Origin: Planctomycetota bacterium
GTDB lineage: Bacteria; Planctomycetota; Planctomycetia; Pirellulales; Lacipirellulaceae
Direction of reading: 5' to 3'
Assembly: GCA_029259945.1 (NCBI GenBank)
Contig: JAJDEF010000020.1
Span: forward strand, 182,782-246,781
DNA length: 64,000 bases
The notes beneath the pieces are model-generated. The model was not told the DNA's origin and ran no database searches. It worked only from the letters and a program-made list of their open reading frames with translations. Shown one piece after another: positions 29,661-40,044 of this stretch; within the stretch, counting starts at the first letter, position 1, and the number at the start of each line of letters is the position of its first letter. Position numbers and translations under genes: made by a program.

Positions 29661-30203
29661 CTATTCTCTGTTCAGAAGGCGAAGTATTGTTTCTTTGATG
29701 GCTACCGGCTCGGCCATTCTTCCTACCCCCTTCTGCCGACAACTGAGCCAGCCTTCTTGCGGGTCGACGAGGTGTATGCCATCCGTGCGAAGCTGCTCCA
29801 AATTACGCTGTACGGCAGGTTTCTCCCACATCTGACTGTTCATTGCCGGGGCGACCACGACTGGGCCGGCGAACGAAAGCGTCAGCGTACTCAGCAAATC
29901 ATCGGCAAGGCCCAATGCCGCCTGAGCCAGATAGTTTGCCGTCGCCGGAGCCACGCAAAGCAACTCCGCCTGTCGAGCCAGTTCGATATGCGGACCAAGG
30001 GGAAATTCCCCATCTGAGAACATCCGAGAATACACAGGACGGCCTGTGAGCGCGCGAAAGGTTGCTGGGCCAACAAACTTGCAAGCGGCGCGTGTCATCA
30101 CCACCGAGACACCGATGCCACTTTGCACTAAGTCGCTTACCAGCGCAGCCGACTTGTAGGCAGCAACTCCTCCCGTTACGCCGACGATGATTTCGTGCGT
30201 CAT
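29661..30203 (-). CDS. coaC: Phosphopantothenoylcysteine decarboxylase (CoaC flavoprotein)
   Basis: The 180-residue FMN enzyme decarboxylates 4'-phosphopantothenoylcysteine. The start IIVGVTGGVAAYKSAALV is the flavoprotein fold, the catalytic His appears in GPHIELARQAEL, and VVAPAMNSQMW is the conserved PAMN motif. The cysteine-bearing substrate flap is seen in GWLSCRQKGVGRM. It is separate from coaB. It lies 26 bases downstream of rpoZ on the same strand. Confidence 0.92.
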   Translation of the reverse strand: MTHEIIVGVTGGVAAYKSAALVSDLVQSGIGVSVVMTRAACKFVGPATFRALTGRPVYSRMFSDGEFPLGPHIELARQAELLCVAPATANYLAQAALGLADDLLSTLTLSFAGPVVVAPAMNSQMWEKPAVQRNLEQLRTDGIHLVDPQEGWLSCRQKGVGRMAEPVAIKETILRLLNRE

Positions 30204-30229
30204 GGGCAGGCATGCTTCGCTTAGAAAGT

Positions 30230-30493
30230 CTACAAGCTAGAAAGATCTAGCTCAGGAGGGCCACCGGCGCTATCCGCCTCGCCAGTAATTTTCACTTTAT
30301 TGGAGCTGTCGAGATAGATCTTATCTTGCAAGATCTCTTGGACGACAATTTCCATCTTGTCGTCCGACTTAAAGTCGACCAACGCACGGGCCCCCGAATT
30401 GATGGCGGCTAACCGCTTCTGGATAAGAGTCGATAACTTAAACCGACCGCCAACTTTGTTGACAATCTCTTCTTCTTTCAACGCATCAATCAT
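30230..30493 (-). CDS. rpoZ: RNA polymerase omega subunit
   Basis: The 87-residue protein assists assembly of the RNA polymerase core through the beta' subunit. The stretch [19 protein letters not shown] matches the conserved helix of omega. It starts inside the end of gmk (8-base overlap), the usual gmk-rpoZ order in bacteria. The C-terminal tail is short and polar. Confidence 0.9.
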   Translation of the reverse strand: MIDALKEEEIVNKVGGRFKLSTLIQKRLAAINSGARALVDFKSDDKMEIVVQEILQDKIYLDSSNKVKITGEADSAGGPPELDLSSL

Positions 30494-31094
30494 GAGAAAG
30501 GCCTTGGTTTTGCAAAATCGTGCAGATTTCGTCGACTGCCCTAGGGATGGTGTCGTTCACAACTTGATATTTGTAACGATCGGCTAGTTGCAACTCACTG
30601 CGAGCTACACTAAGCCGACGTTGGATTGCTTCTTCGGTTTCGGTGCCACGCGAACGGAGCCGACGCTCCAATTCCTCCAGCGATCCAGGACGAATAAAAA
30701 TCGTAATCAGATTTCCAAACGCGTCTTGAACGTCTGCAGCACCCTTAACGTCGATCTCTAAGATTACCCATTTTCCATCTTTGAGGCTAGGCCTCACCTC
30801 GCTCCAAAGTGTGCCATACCAGTGTCCACGCCCAAAAACCTCTGCACACTCCAGAAATTCGCCCGCAGTGCGTCGTCGGGCAAACTCCTCGTCCGAAAGA
30901 AAATAGTAGTCTGTCCCCTCCTGCTCGCCTGCCCGGGGCGGGCGTGTGGTGGCCGAAATACTGAGTCGTACCCGGTCGCCACAACACTGGAGCACCTCTG
31001 CTACCACCGTCGATTTGCCGACACCCGAAGGGCCAGAAATAACGACAAGCTTGCCAGCGACAGGTTCGCCCGTGGGTATTGGGTCATTGGACAT
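30486..31094 (-). CDS. gmk: Guanylate kinase
   Basis: The 202-residue enzyme phosphorylates GMP to GDP. The P-loop GPSGVGKST is at about 20-28, the GMP-binding segment includes [20 protein letters not shown], and the lid region has [16 protein letters not shown]. It lies 11 bases after yicC and overlaps rpoZ by 8 bases, forming the common yicC-gmk-rpoZ-coaC order. Confidence 0.96.
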   Translation of the reverse strand: MSNDPIPTGEPVAGKLVVISGPSGVGKSTVVAEVLQCCGDRVRLSISATTRPPRAGEQEGTDYYFLSDEEFARRRTAGEFLECAEVFGRGHWYGTLWSEVRPSLKDGKWVILEIDVKGAADVQDAFGNLITIFIRPGSLEELERRLRSRGTETEEAIQRRLSVARSELQLADRYKYQVVNDTIPRAVDEICTILQNQGLSHD

Positions 31095-31105
31095 GAGGCA
31101 TTTTT

Positions 31106-31993
31106 CTACTGCACATTCTGAATCTGCTCGCGAATGCGCTCTAAAGCCGTTTTGATCTCCACCACCTGTTCAGAAATCTGCGAGTCGTTGGCCTTGGAGC
31201 CAATGGTGTTGGTTTCTCGGCCCATTTCTTGACAGATGAATTCCAACTTGCGTCCCGCACTTTCAGGCAACTCCATCGACTTGCTGAACTGCTGGAGATG
31301 GCTTCGGAGGCGAACAATCTCTTCTGAAATATCAGAGCGATCGGTGAATAGGCTCACCTCTCTCACCAAATCGGCAGGCTCTACCGTCACGTTTAGTGAC
31401 GAGAGTGCCTCGTTCACGCGCTCCTCAATTCGGCTACGGTAACGCTCGACCACGGCAGGCACTCGCGATTCGATAATATCCAAAGCAGCCGATACCGTAC
31501 TGCACTGATCATTAAGGTCGGTCGCAAGTGCTTCGCCCTCGACAGCTCGCATGGTGCTTAGCTGATCTAAGGCTGAACGCAAAGTGGGCTCGACCAGCGG
31601 CCAAACATGCGCTGCATCGTGGGCATCGGTCGATAATTCTTCAACCACACCAGGCAGCCGGGCGAGATGTTCCAGGTGGATGTTCTCGCTCAGTCCTCTT
31701 TTTGCGGCAAGTGCCTGCAGTTGATCGACATACTGATCGAGAATTTGCGAGTTGAGACGATAGTCGTCTGCAGCTCCGAGATGGCGAATTCGTACGTTAC
31801 AGTGAATCGTGCCACGCTTCACGTATTCACGAATGACCGCTTCGAGACGCGTCTCCAGCGCGCCATAGCCGTCCGTGGTGCGAAGGTGCAGCTTGAAATA
31901 CCGACTATTGACGGTACGAACCTCGGCAGAAATCGCATAACCATCGCGATCTTCGCGGACCTCGCCAAAGCCCGTCATACTCAGCAACGTCAT
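31106..31993 (-). CDS. yicC: YicC-family endoribonuclease
   Basis: The 295-residue protein begins LLSMTGFGEVR and ends with KFICQEMGRETNTIGSKAND-like sequence (LEFICQEMGRETNTIGSKA), both hallmarks of the YicC family. E. coli YicC is an RNase acting on small RNAs; the same activity here is inferred. The middle is helical with a probable coiled coil. It heads the gmk-rpoZ-coaC group. Confidence 0.9.
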   Translation of the reverse strand: MTLLSMTGFGEVREDRDGYAISAEVRTVNSRYFKLHLRTTDGYGALETRLEAVIREYVKRGTIHCNVRIRHLGAADDYRLNSQILDQYVDQLQALAAKRGLSENIHLEHLARLPGVVEELSTDAHDAAHVWPLVEPTLRSALDQLSTMRAVEGEALATDLNDQCSTVSAALDIIESRVPAVVERYRSRIEERVNEALSSLNVTVEPADLVREVSLFTDRSDISEEIVRLRSHLQQFSKSMELPESAGRKLEFICQEMGRETNTIGSKANDSQISEQVVEIKTALERIREQIQNVQ

Positions 31994-32040
31994 ACGACTA
32001 CCTCAAGAAGTTTCTCTAGCTCACTAGTAGCAATGCACGA

Positions 32041-32469
32041 CTACTGGGCTTCTTCACCGCGGTCTGCTGGTTCAGCATTCGTCGAGGACTCCGAAGCAGA
32101 CTCTTCCGAGGCAAAGCTTTCTGCAGTCGTCTCGCTCTCAGAATCGTCCGCGCTAGTTATTGCTGAACCTTCAGTTGCGGGGGGAAGAATCGTTTCGACA
32201 TCAATGCGGCTATCGCCGTTGGGAGATTGCGAGGCTGCAACGATACAAAGCACAATCCAAATGGTGGCCGCACCTACCGTGATTTTAGTAAATACATCGC
32301 CCGCCTTTGCGCCAAACGCACTGGAACCGCCCATGCCACCCAGCGCGCCGGCCAAACCGCCACCTCGGCCGCGTTGAACCAACACAAGCAGGATCAAAAA
32401 AACAGCCATGCCTCCTAACAGAAACATAAAGATCGTTTGACTAAAAGTCGCAATCAAAGGAATCGTCAC
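32041..32469 (-). CDS. secG: Preprotein translocase subunit SecG
   Basis: The protein has two membrane helices separated by the conserved glycine-rich cytoplasmic loop [18 protein letters not shown], ending [16 protein letters not shown]. It is the small stabilising subunit of SecYEG. I place the start at GTG 32469 ([14 protein letters not shown]), which has GGAG upstream, giving 142 residues; an upstream ATG at 32532 is less likely. The C-terminal 55 residues are an acidic, Ser/Glu-rich tail not found in E. coli SecG. Confidence 0.88.
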   Translation of the reverse strand: MTIPLIATFSQTIFMFLLGGMAVFLILLVLVQRGRGGGLAGALGGMGGSSAFGAKAGDVFTKITVGAATIWIVLCIVAASQSPNGDSRIDVETILPPATEGSAITSADDSESETTAESFASEESASESSTNAEPADRGEEAQ

Positions 32470-32550
32470 AGCGACCGCTCCATCACTGGTTAAATAAAAG
32501 TTGTCTGCAGCAAACCTTGTCCAGCGGTTCACCGTCCGAAATTTCTATCT

Positions 32551-33321
32551 CTAAGCCTGAACCACGGCTGCCCCGGCAGCAGCGATTGCCAGAAAATCGT
32601 CCGCTTTCAAGCTTGCCCCACCAATCAACGCCCCATCGATATTGGGCTGACCCAATAGCGTCTCGGCGTTATCTGGTTTGACGCTACCACCATACAGAAT
32701 CCGTACGGTATCAGCGATTTCAGCATTGTAGCGTTCGGTGAGTTGCTTGCGAAGATCGGCATGAACTTCCTCAGCCTGCTCAGGAGTGGCGACTTTGCCA
32801 GTACCAATGGCCCAGACAGGCTCGTAAGCGATGACCACCGAGCTGATCTGCTCGGCCGTGACATCTGCCAAAGAACCCTCCATTTGACCGCGAATCACCT
32901 CGGTCGTCTGGCCCGCTTCGCGCTGCTCCAACAGTTCGCCGACACAAACAATCGGTCGAAGTCCTGCTTGCAAGGCGGCGTGGGTTTTCTTGTTCACGTC
33001 TTCATCCGATTCACCCATGATATGCCGACGCTCGCTGTGACCAAGAATCACATACTTGGCGCCAATATCGTTAAGCATCGAAACGCTCGTTTCACCCGTG
33101 TAGGCTCCCCCAGACTCGTGATACATATTTTGGGCACCCAGGCTGACCGCCGCATCACCGATCGAATCACGCACCTGCGTCAGATAGATCGTCGGTGGGC
33201 AGACAAGCAATTCGGCGTCCGTCACCTCACCAGCGCGGCAGACAATCGCAGCGGCCAATTCGGCGGCACTGCTGCTGTCGGTGTTCATTTTCCAATTGCC
33301 GGCAATCAACGGTGTACGCAT
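32551..33321 (-). CDS. tpiA: Triosephosphate isomerase
   Basis: The 256-residue barrel enzyme interconverts dihydroxyacetone phosphate and glyceraldehyde 3-phosphate. The start MRTPLIAGNWKMN contains the substrate lysine. The catalytic histidine is in ILGHSERR, the catalytic glutamate in AYEPVWAIGTGK, and the phosphate loop includes YGGSVKPDNA. An upstream frame extension to 33372 has no homology. It lies between pheA and secG on the same strand. Confidence 0.96.
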   Translation of the reverse strand: MRTPLIAGNWKMNTDSSSAAELAAAIVCRAGEVTDAELLVCPPTIYLTQVRDSIGDAAVSLGAQNMYHESGGAYTGETSVSMLNDIGAKYVILGHSERRHIMGESDEDVNKKTHAALQAGLRPIVCVGELLEQREAGQTTEVIRGQMEGSLADVTAEQISSVVIAYEPVWAIGTGKVATPEQAEEVHADLRKQLTERYNAEIADTVRILYGGSVKPDNAETLLGQPNIDGALIGGASLKADDFLAIAAAGAAVVQA

Positions 33322-33427
33322 GATCGTTTTCCCTAAAACTGTAATTGAGCGGGTAACTGGCCAAGCAGCCATGTAAGAACGGCAAGGCCAGGGCTTATTC
33401 TAAAGAAGCTATAGATAGCCCTACAGT

Positions 33428-34549
33428 CTAGCCGATCGGCTCGGCCCGCGCATAGGAGCCTAATACGGTAAGCCGTAGTGCCTTTTTCTCGAGCGATGAC
33501 AGCGCCCGACGAGGCCGAAGCTCGTCGGCATGGCCTTCGAATTCGATGAAGAACTGATATCGACCTGACTGGCCAGACACCGGAAATGACTCGATCCACG
33601 TCATATTTAGTCGCTGACGCTTGAATATCCCCATCGAATCTGCCAAAGCACCAGGCTGGTGATCCACCTCAAAAACCAGGGCGGTCTTGTCATTACCAGT
33701 ACGTACACCCGTTTCGGTCCCGATCACTGCAAACCGAGTCATATTGTCTGGGTTGTCCTCGATGTTTCGAGCTAGTACTGAAAGCGAGTGATTCACCCCC
33801 GCCTGCTGACTAGCAATCGCCGCAATTTTGGCGTCCTTCGCAGCCTGCCGTGCTGCGTCAGCCGTACTAGCCACCGACACGAGCCGGGCATTAGGCAAGT
33901 GCTTGCCTAGCCAAGTACGGCACTGTGAGATTGCTTGGGGCTTGCTTAACACGCGCACCACATCGCTACGGGCACCGACTCCCAATAGGCAGTGCCGTAT
34001 TCGCAGGGGGACTTCGCCACAAATTCTCACCGACGACTTCGACAGACATTCCAACGCATCGACGACCCGACCATCGGTCGAGTTCTCTAGCGGGACAAGT
34101 CCAAATTCCGCGTGGCCACGCTCGACTTCTTCAAAAACCGAGGCAATCGAACCCACCGGTACTAGAGCGGCTGACTGGCCAAACCGCTCAATCGCTGCAA
34201 GATGGCTATAAGTATACTCGGGCCCAAGGTAAGCAACCCGCGGACGATGGTTGATGCCGTGACTACCGCTGAGGACTTCTCGGAAAATTGCTCGAACCGA
34301 ATCATCGGCGAGCGGGCCTGTATTCTTTTTTACGAGGCCATCTAATGTCTTCGCATCATCAACCAGTGGGCCGCCGTGCTGATCTTCCTCTCGCAGAGAT
34401 GTCAATTCTGCGCGCTGACTGACTAGAGCCAATATCTCTCGGTCAAGCTTATCGAGCTGACGGCGAGACGGTTTTCTCTCGCCGGCACCTTGAGCTGAGG
34501 TCACATCCTTGGACGTGCTCTTTTTCTTGGTGGTCTTTTTCTTAGCCAT
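33428..34549 (-). CDS. pheA: Chorismate mutase / prephenate dehydratase
   Basis: The 373-residue enzyme makes phenylpyruvate from chorismate. After a Lys/Ser/Thr-rich N-terminal extension (about 1-28), an AroQ chorismate mutase domain runs to about 100 (LDKLDREILALVSQRAELT). The dehydratase domain follows (VAYLGPEYTYSHLAAIERFG, with the catalytic Thr in ENSTDGRVVD). A C-terminal ACT domain carries the ESFP motif for phenylalanine feedback. The basic extension is unusual. The start is the ATG at 34549. Confidence 0.93.
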   Translation of the reverse strand: MAKKKTTKKKSTSKDVTSAQGAGERKPSRRQLDKLDREILALVSQRAELTSLREEDQHGGPLVDDAKTLDGLVKKNTGPLADDSVRAIFREVLSGSHGINHRPRVAYLGPEYTYSHLAAIERFGQSAALVPVGSIASVFEEVERGHAEFGLVPLENSTDGRVVDALECLSKSSVRICGEVPLRIRHCLLGVGARSDVVRVLSKPQAISQCRTWLGKHLPNARLVSVASTADAARQAAKDAKIAAIASQQAGVNHSLSVLARNIEDNPDNMTRFAVIGTETGVRTGNDKTALVFEVDHQPGALADSMGIFKRQRLNMTWIESFPVSGQSGRYQFFIEFEGHADELRPRRALSSLEKKALRLTVLGSYARAEPIG

Positions 34550-34756
34550 ACGCCCAGTATGGTTGCCTGTCACCGGACGGCCAAGACGGTATCGCTGTCA
34601 GAACCACCGACTCATGAAACTTTCTACTGCAGTACCCCGAAAAACCGGGAATGTCATCGTCATTCCCCACACAAAGAGTCGCTCTGATCCGCTACTTCTA
34701 TGACACTGCAATACCGCTTTGAAATGGGCACTTAGGACGATCTCTATGACCTGCAC

Positions 34757-34769
34757 TGCCAAATTGGCA
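34757..34769. promoter_or_regulatory. Dyad TGCCAAATTGGCA upstream of dnaK, candidate activator site
   Basis: This 13-base dyad differs at one position from the one before groEL1 at 7455-7467, and both are preceded by AC. Its centre is about 183 bases upstream of the predicted dnaK start point. The pairing of the same dyad with the same promoter class at both chaperone loci is the main support. Confidence 0.5.
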
Positions 34770-34918
34770 CTCCAGGACGCCTCTTAACATGAGCCGAAGC
34801 CCACGAGACTGTCAATATGGCATCGCCGTGCCTTTTCCTGCCATAAATCGCGATTCGCACATTTGTCGCAAGTGCATCCTATTGAACGACTTATGGCGTT
34901 TCCAATGACTTACTTGAT

Positions 34919-34934
34919 CCGGCATACTGTTTGC
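34919..34934 (+). promoter_or_regulatory. Candidate sigma-54 (-24/-12) promoter of dnaK
   Basis: The sequence CCGGCATACTGTTTGC has the invariant GG (34921-34922) and GC (34933-34934) exactly 12 bases apart, with TTTGC at -12 and GGCA at -24; only the base before GG departs from the TGGCA consensus. The predicted start near 34946 leaves a leader of about 107 bases. Confidence 0.55.
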
Positions 34935-35052
34935 TTAATAAGCAACCACAATCACTAGTTCTCAACGAACACTCGATTACAGCAGGATTATTTACTAGGC
35001 CAACTTTCTTGGCGATCAAAAAAAAGAGACATAAACAACAGGAGACAACCCA

Positions 35053-36960
35053 ATGGCAACAGGCGAAAAAATCATCGGTATCGACCTCGGCACAACGAAC
35101 TCAGTTGTGGCCGTCATGGAAGGCAAAGAGGCGAAGGTCATTCCCAACCCTGAGGGCAATCGGCTGACGCCTAGTGTGGTCGCATTTACCGACAAAGACG
35201 AGGTGCTCGTCGGCGAGCCAGCCCGTCGACAAGCGGTAACGAACCCATCGCGTACCGTCTACTCGGTCAAGCGTTTCATGGGTCGCCGTCACAACGAAGT
35301 GGCCTCCGAAGAAAAGATGGTACCTTACGGTGTTGTTGGTGGCGCGGAAGACTACGTCAAGGTTGGCGTCGGTGAGAATGAATTTACTCCCTCGGAGATT
35401 TCCGCGAAGACGCTCCGTAAGCTGAAAGAGTCGGCAGAAGCTTACCTAGGCCACAAGGTCAACAAAGCGGTCATCACGGTGCCTGCTTACTTTAACGATG
35501 CCCAACGCCAAGCAACAAAAGACGCCGGCCAAATTGCTGGCCTCGAAGTCGCGCGTATTATCAACGAACCCACAGCTGCTTCGTTGGCTTACGGTTTAGA
35601 CAAGAAAGCCAAAGAACAGATCTGTGTTTTCGACCTTGGCGGCGGAACATTTGATGTTTCGATTCTCGAAGTCGCTGATGGTGTCTTCCGGGTGATCTCG
35701 ACCAATGGCGATACTCACCTCGGCGGCGACGATTTTGATCAAGCGTTGATCAACCATGTGGCCGACGATTTTAAGAAAGAGCAGGGAATCGACCTTCGTG
35801 CCGACCAAATGGCTCTGCAACGTCTCCAAGAAGCCTGCGAAAAGGCAAAAAAAGAATTAAGCTCTGCTCAATCCACAGACATCAATCTGCCCTTTATCAC
35901 CGCCGATTCCAGCGGCCCGAAGCACTTGCAGATGAATATCTCGCGAGCCGATTTCGAAAAGCTGGTCGACGACCTGTTCGAGCGTGTCCGTGGCCCCGTG
36001 ATTCAGGCATTGAAAGACGCCAAGATGGATCCCAGCGAAATCGACGAAGTCGTGCTGGTCGGCGGTTCCACTCGTATCCCTAAGGTTCAAGAACTTGTCA
36101 AAGAAATCTTTGGCAAAGATCCACACAAGGGGGTCAACCCTGACGAAGTGGTCGCCATCGGTGCCGCCATCCAAGGCGGCGTGCTCTCGGGCGATGTCCA
36201 AGACATTTTACTGCTCGACGTCACCCCGTTATCGCTGGGAATTGAAACCCTGGGCGGAGTGATGACCAAGCTGGTCGAGCGCAATACGACCATTCCTACC
36301 GAACGCAAACAGGTCTTTAGCACCGCCGACGACAATCAAACTGCGGTGACCGTCCGGGTGTTCCAGGGCGAGCGCGAAATGTGTGACGATAACCGTCTGC
36401 TCGGGCAGTTCAACCTCGATGGTATTCCGCCCGCGCCGCGCGGTGTCCCGCAAATTGAAGTGCGATTCGACATGGACGCCAATGGTATCCTCAATGTCGC
36501 TGCCAAAGACCTTGGTTCTGGCAAGGAGCAAACCGTTCAAATCGAGCAGTCGAGCGGCCTGAGCGAAGAAGAAATCGATCGCATGCAAAAAGATGGGGCT
36601 GCCCACGCAGAAGAAGATAAGCAAAAACGCGAGTTGATCGAAGCCCGCAATGAGGCCGAATCGCGATGCTACCAGCTTGAGAAGCTAATCAAAGAGCAAG
36701 GCGACAAACTTGGCGATTCCGATAAAACCTCGATCGAATCGTCGATCGAAAAAGTACGCGAAGCTGCCAAGGGCGAAGACGCCGCTGCCATCAAAACGGC
36801 TATCGAAGAACTCGAAGCCGCATCGCACGCGATGAGCGAAGCGATGTATAAATCAGCGGGTGAAGCAGAGGCAGGTGAGCCTGCAGCGACCCCAGAAACC
36901 GGCAGCGAGGAATCGTCGGACGACGATGCGATTGATGCGGAGTTTGAGGTGAAGAGCTAA
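35053..36960 (+). CDS. dnaK: Chaperone DnaK (Hsp70)
   Basis: The 635-residue ATP-driven chaperone has the nucleotide-binding signatures [33 protein letters not shown] and [17 protein letters not shown], the linker [18 protein letters not shown], and the substrate-binding and lid domains. The C-terminus ([13 protein letters not shown]) matches the conserved acidic tail. ACAGGAGACA precedes the ATG. It lies 63 bases before clpB, so the two disaggregation partners are probably cotranscribed from the sigma-54-like promoter upstream. dnaJ and grpE are at a distant locus. Confidence 0.97.
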   Translation: MATGEKIIGIDLGTTNSVVAVMEGKEAKVIPNPEGNRLTPSVVAFTDKDEVLVGEPARRQAVTNPSRTVYSVKRFMGRRHNEVASEEKMVPYGVVGGAEDYVKVGVGENEFTPSEISAKTLRKLKESAEAYLGHKVNKAVITVPAYFNDAQRQATKDAGQIAGLEVARIINEPTAASLAYGLDKKAKEQICVFDLGGGTFDVSILEVADGVFRVISTNGDTHLGGDDFDQALINHVADDFKKEQGIDLRADQMALQRLQEACEKAKKELSSAQSTDINLPFITADSSGPKHLQMNISRADFEKLVDDLFERVRGPVIQALKDAKMDPSEIDEVVLVGGSTRIPKVQELVKEIFGKDPHKGVNPDEVVAIGAAIQGGVLSGDVQDILLLDVTPLSLGIETLGGVMTKLVERNTTIPTERKQVFSTADDNQTAVTVRVFQGEREMCDDNRLLGQFNLDGIPPAPRGVPQIEVRFDMDANGILNVAAKDLGSGKEQTVQIEQSSGLSEEEIDRMQKDGAAHAEEDKQKRELIEARNEAESRCYQLEKLIKEQGDKLGDSDKTSIESSIEKVREAAKGEDAAAIKTAIEELEAASHAMSEAMYKSAGEAEAGEPAATPETGSEESSDDDAIDAEFEVKS

Positions 36961-37023
36961 CGCAAGCGTCCATCGCTAATTTTGGGCGGTTGAGTGTTGA
37001 TTCAAAAAAACAGGAGGTACCTC

Positions 37024-39699
37024 ATGACTTTCCGTTTCGACAAATTGACGATCAAGGCCCAAGAGGCGGTTCAGCATGCACAGGGACTGGCCGCCGATGC
37101 GGGGAATCCTCAGTTGGAGCCCCTTCATCTGTTGGCCGCCTTAGTTTCGGAGCAAGAGGGTGTGGTTCGCCCGTTATTCGACCGTATCGGCGTCAAGCAA
37201 TCGCAACTGCAGCAGATTGTCGAAGCCGAACTTGGACATCTGCCGAAGTCGACGGGTGGTGCTCCGCCTCAACCGAGTGCCGAACTTGGCAATGTTTTTG
37301 AAGCGGCTCAAAACGAAGTGGAGACGATGCACGATGAGTTCGTTTCTACCGAACACCTATTGCTTGCGCTCGCCAAAGTAAAAACCAAGGCACAGGAAGT
37401 ACTAAAGCTAAACGCCTTGGGCGAGCAGCAGATTCTCGACGGGCTGCGAGAAATCCGTGGCAGTGCTCGGGTGACCGACCAGAACCCCGAAGCAAAATTT
37501 CAAGCCTTAGAAAAGTACGGCATCGATCTGGTGGCCCGTGCCGAGCAAGGCAAGCTCGACCCGGTCATAGGTCGCGATCAAGAAATCCGTCGAGTCATGC
37601 AAGTCTTGTCACGGCGGACGAAGAATAATCCCGTGCTAATCGGCGAGCCGGGCGTTGGCAAAACCGCCATTGCTGAAGGGCTGGCTTTACGGATTGTGCA
37701 AAGCGACGTTCCGCAAAGCCTCAAGAACAAGCGCGTCATCGCACTCGACTTAGGGGCGTTGATCGCCGGCACCAAATTCCGTGGTGAATTTGAAGAACGA
37801 CTAAAAGCGGTAATCCGCGAAGTCGAAGACGCAGCCGGCAGTGTCATCTTGTTTATTGACGAATTGCACACCGTCATTGGTGCAGGGGCAGCCGAAGGGG
37901 GCAGCGATGCCGCCAATCTACTCAAGCCAGCTCTGGCTCGCGGCGAACTCCGCTGCATTGGGGCCACCACGCTCGACGAGTATCGCAAGCACATCGAAAA
38001 AGATGCTGCCCTAGAACGCCGTTTTCAACCGGTCTACGTGGGTGAGCCGAGCGTGGAAGACACCATCGCCATCCTGCGAGGCTTGAAACCAAGGTACGAA
38101 GCGCATCACAAGGGCGTGAAAATCAAGGACTCGGCCCTGGTTGCCGCCGCCGAGCTTTCGCATCGCTACATCGCCGATCGCTTCTTGCCCGACAAGGCAA
38201 TCGATCTCATGGACGAGGCAACCAGCCGACTAGCCATGGAGCTTGAAAGCGTACCGACCGAAATCGACCAGGTGCAACGCAAGCTCATGCAACTAGAACT
38301 CACTGCACGACAGCTGGCCAAAGAAACTGAGGAGCATGCCAAGCAGCGGCTCGCCGAAGTCAACGAAGAAATGAACCAACTCAAACGCGAATTAGCGAAT
38401 CTTCGTGAACAGTGGGAAAGCGAAAAACTTGGCGTCGGCGACGTTCACCAAGTCCGCGAAAGCCTTCAAAAAGCCGAACATCATTACGACCAGTTAGCAG
38501 CAAGCATCAAAGACAAGCAAGCAGCCGGCGAGCTGCTCGGCGAAGACCTTTATCAATCGCTCTACGAGGCAGACGTAGCGCGTAACTCGCTCGCGAAGCA
38601 ACTCGACGAAATCGAGCAGCGGCAGACCAAACCCGAGAGCCAAACAGCCGACAAACGACGTCTCCTACGGCAAGAAGTTGGCCCCGATGAAATTGCAGAA
38701 GTGGTCAGCGTTTGGACCGGTGTGCCTGTCACGCGGATGATGGAAACCGAGCGTACTAAACTTCTGGCACTCGAAGACCGCCTGCACCAACGTGTTGTCG
38801 GCCAAGACGAAGCGGTCGAAGCCGTCGCGAATGCGGTTCGCCGTAGCCGTAGCGGCCTTCAAAACCCGCAACAACCCATCGGCTCGTTCCTATTCTGCGG
38901 CCCCACCGGCGTAGGCAAGACCGAACTTTGCAAAGCATTGGCCGAGGTGCTTTTTGACGACGAGCACGCCATGGTTCGACTCGACATGAGCGAATTCATG
39001 GAAAAACACACCGTGAGCCGTCTCATTGGTGCCCCTCCCGGCTATGTGGGCTACGAAGAAGGTGGCAAACTCACCGAAGCCGTCCGACGACGCCCCTACG
39101 CAGTGGTCCTGCTCGACGAAATCGAAAAAGCACACAGCGATGTTTTCAACATCTTGTTGCAAGTCCTCGACGACGGACGATTGACCGACAATCACGGCCA
39201 TACGGTCGATTTCTCGAACACTCTGATCGTGATGACCTCGAATATCGGCAGCCAACTCATCCAGCAGATCGTTTCCGAAGGAGGCTCGGCAGACGAGATA
39301 CGCGATTCACTCGAACAAACTCTGCGAGCACGCTTTTCACCTGAGTTTCTTAACCGCATCGACGAGAAAATTGTTTTCCATCCGCTCGATCGGACACATC
39401 TTGCCGAGATCGTCGACCTGCAGCTACTACGGCTAGAGCAAATACTCCAACGACAAGGACTGGGCCTACGGGTGACCGAAGCGGCCCGTCGACAAATTGC
39501 GGCCGAAGGTTACGACCCCATCTACGGTGCTCGGCCTGTGCAACGTGTGATCCAGCAATCGGTGCAAAACCCACTGGCAACCGAACTGCTTCGAGGCGGA
39601 TTTCCAGAAGGTGCCACGGTCGAAATCGACCACAACAGCGAGGGTTTCGTCTTCCGAAGCCTCGACCCAACGGCCGCGCAACCCGCTGTCGTCGGCTAG
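37024..39699 (+). CDS. clpB: Disaggregase ClpB
   Basis: The 891-residue AAA+ chaperone resolves protein aggregates with DnaK. It has a Clp N-domain (about 1-145), a first ATPase domain with GEPGVGKTA, the coiled-coil middle domain (about 400-530) that docks DnaK, and a second ATPase domain with GPTGVGKTE and the sensor sequence VIMTSNIGS-like [11 protein letters not shown]. The start at 37024 follows a near-perfect AGGAGGT (37012-37018); an in-frame TTG at 36994 is rejected. Confidence 0.97.
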   Translation: MTFRFDKLTIKAQEAVQHAQGLAADAGNPQLEPLHLLAALVSEQEGVVRPLFDRIGVKQSQLQQIVEAELGHLPKSTGGAPPQPSAELGNVFEAAQNEVETMHDEFVSTEHLLLALAKVKTKAQEVLKLNALGEQQILDGLREIRGSARVTDQNPEAKFQALEKYGIDLVARAEQGKLDPVIGRDQEIRRVMQVLSRRTKNNPVLIGEPGVGKTAIAEGLALRIVQSDVPQSLKNKRVIALDLGALIAGTKFRGEFEERLKAVIREVEDAAGSVILFIDELHTVIGAGAAEGGSDAANLLKPALARGELRCIGATTLDEYRKHIEKDAALERRFQPVYVGEPSVEDTIAILRGLKPRYEAHHKGVKIKDSALVAAAELSHRYIADRFLPDKAIDLMDEATSRLAMELESVPTEIDQVQRKLMQLELTARQLAKETEEHAKQRLAEVNEEMNQLKRELANLREQWESEKLGVGDVHQVRESLQKAEHHYDQLAASIKDKQAAGELLGEDLYQSLYEADVARNSLAKQLDEIEQRQTKPESQTADKRRLLRQEVGPDEIAEVVSVWTGVPVTRMMETERTKLLALEDRLHQRVVGQDEAVEAVANAVRRSRSGLQNPQQPIGSFLFCGPTGVGKTELCKALAEVLFDDEHAMVRLDMSEFMEKHTVSRLIGAPPGYVGYEEGGKLTEAVRRRPYAVVLLDEIEKAHSDVFNILLQVLDDGRLTDNHGHTVDFSNTLIVMTSNIGSQLIQQIVSEGGSADEIRDSLEQTLRARFSPEFLNRIDEKIVFHPLDRTHLAEIVDLQLLRLEQILQRQGLGLRVTEAARRQIAAEGYDPIYGARPVQRVIQQSVQNPLATELLRGGFPEGATVEIDHNSEGFVFRSLDPTAAQPAVVG

Positions 39700-40044
39700 C
39701 AAAGTAGGCAGACGATCTCCTGCCGCAAGTTGGCCCCATCTTTGGTGAAAGTGTTTAATCATCCGAAAATTGGTTGTTTTACACCTATTCATTACCGCCC
39801 GTTACCTTGAGGTAATGAACCCTCTCACTGTCTGATGGCCACTTTCTCACAACAGAGCCGATTTTCGCAGGATAATCGTTTAAATCAGATCTAACGATGT
39901 GCAAAAAAGGCGTCTCGATTGAAAAACATAACGTAAATTGTTGTGTGGTATATGCTGCTCAACCCGTCCATATGATTAAGGAGGGCAGCACCAGCGGCAA
40001 ATAGTCTGGATCTCGTCGAAAGACGTTTCAAAGGAAGATGCGGA
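39700..40044. other. Intergenic region after clpB
   Basis: These 345 bases hold no gene. A perfect inverted repeat, CATTACC-N14-GGTAATG, lies at 39790-39817 and could be an operator or a weak terminator. The sequence AAGGA at 40031-40035 is the ribosome binding site of the following kinase remnant. Confidence 0.45.

Larger units (their letters stand above)
34550..35052. other. Divergent intergenic region between pheA and dnaK
   Basis: These 503 bases contain no gene. They hold the TGCCA-N3-TGGCA dyad (34757-34769), a sigma-54-like promoter ending at 34934, further TGGCA and TGCCA half-sites near 34820 and 34841, and a leader of about 107 bases before dnaK. No CIRCE repeat was seen. Confidence 0.6.

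Noticed and set aside
34757..34777. A sigma-54 promoter at TTGGCACTCC upstream of dnaK
   Set aside because: The GC doublet is one base too far from GG; the site ending at 34934 has correct spacing and is closer to the gene.
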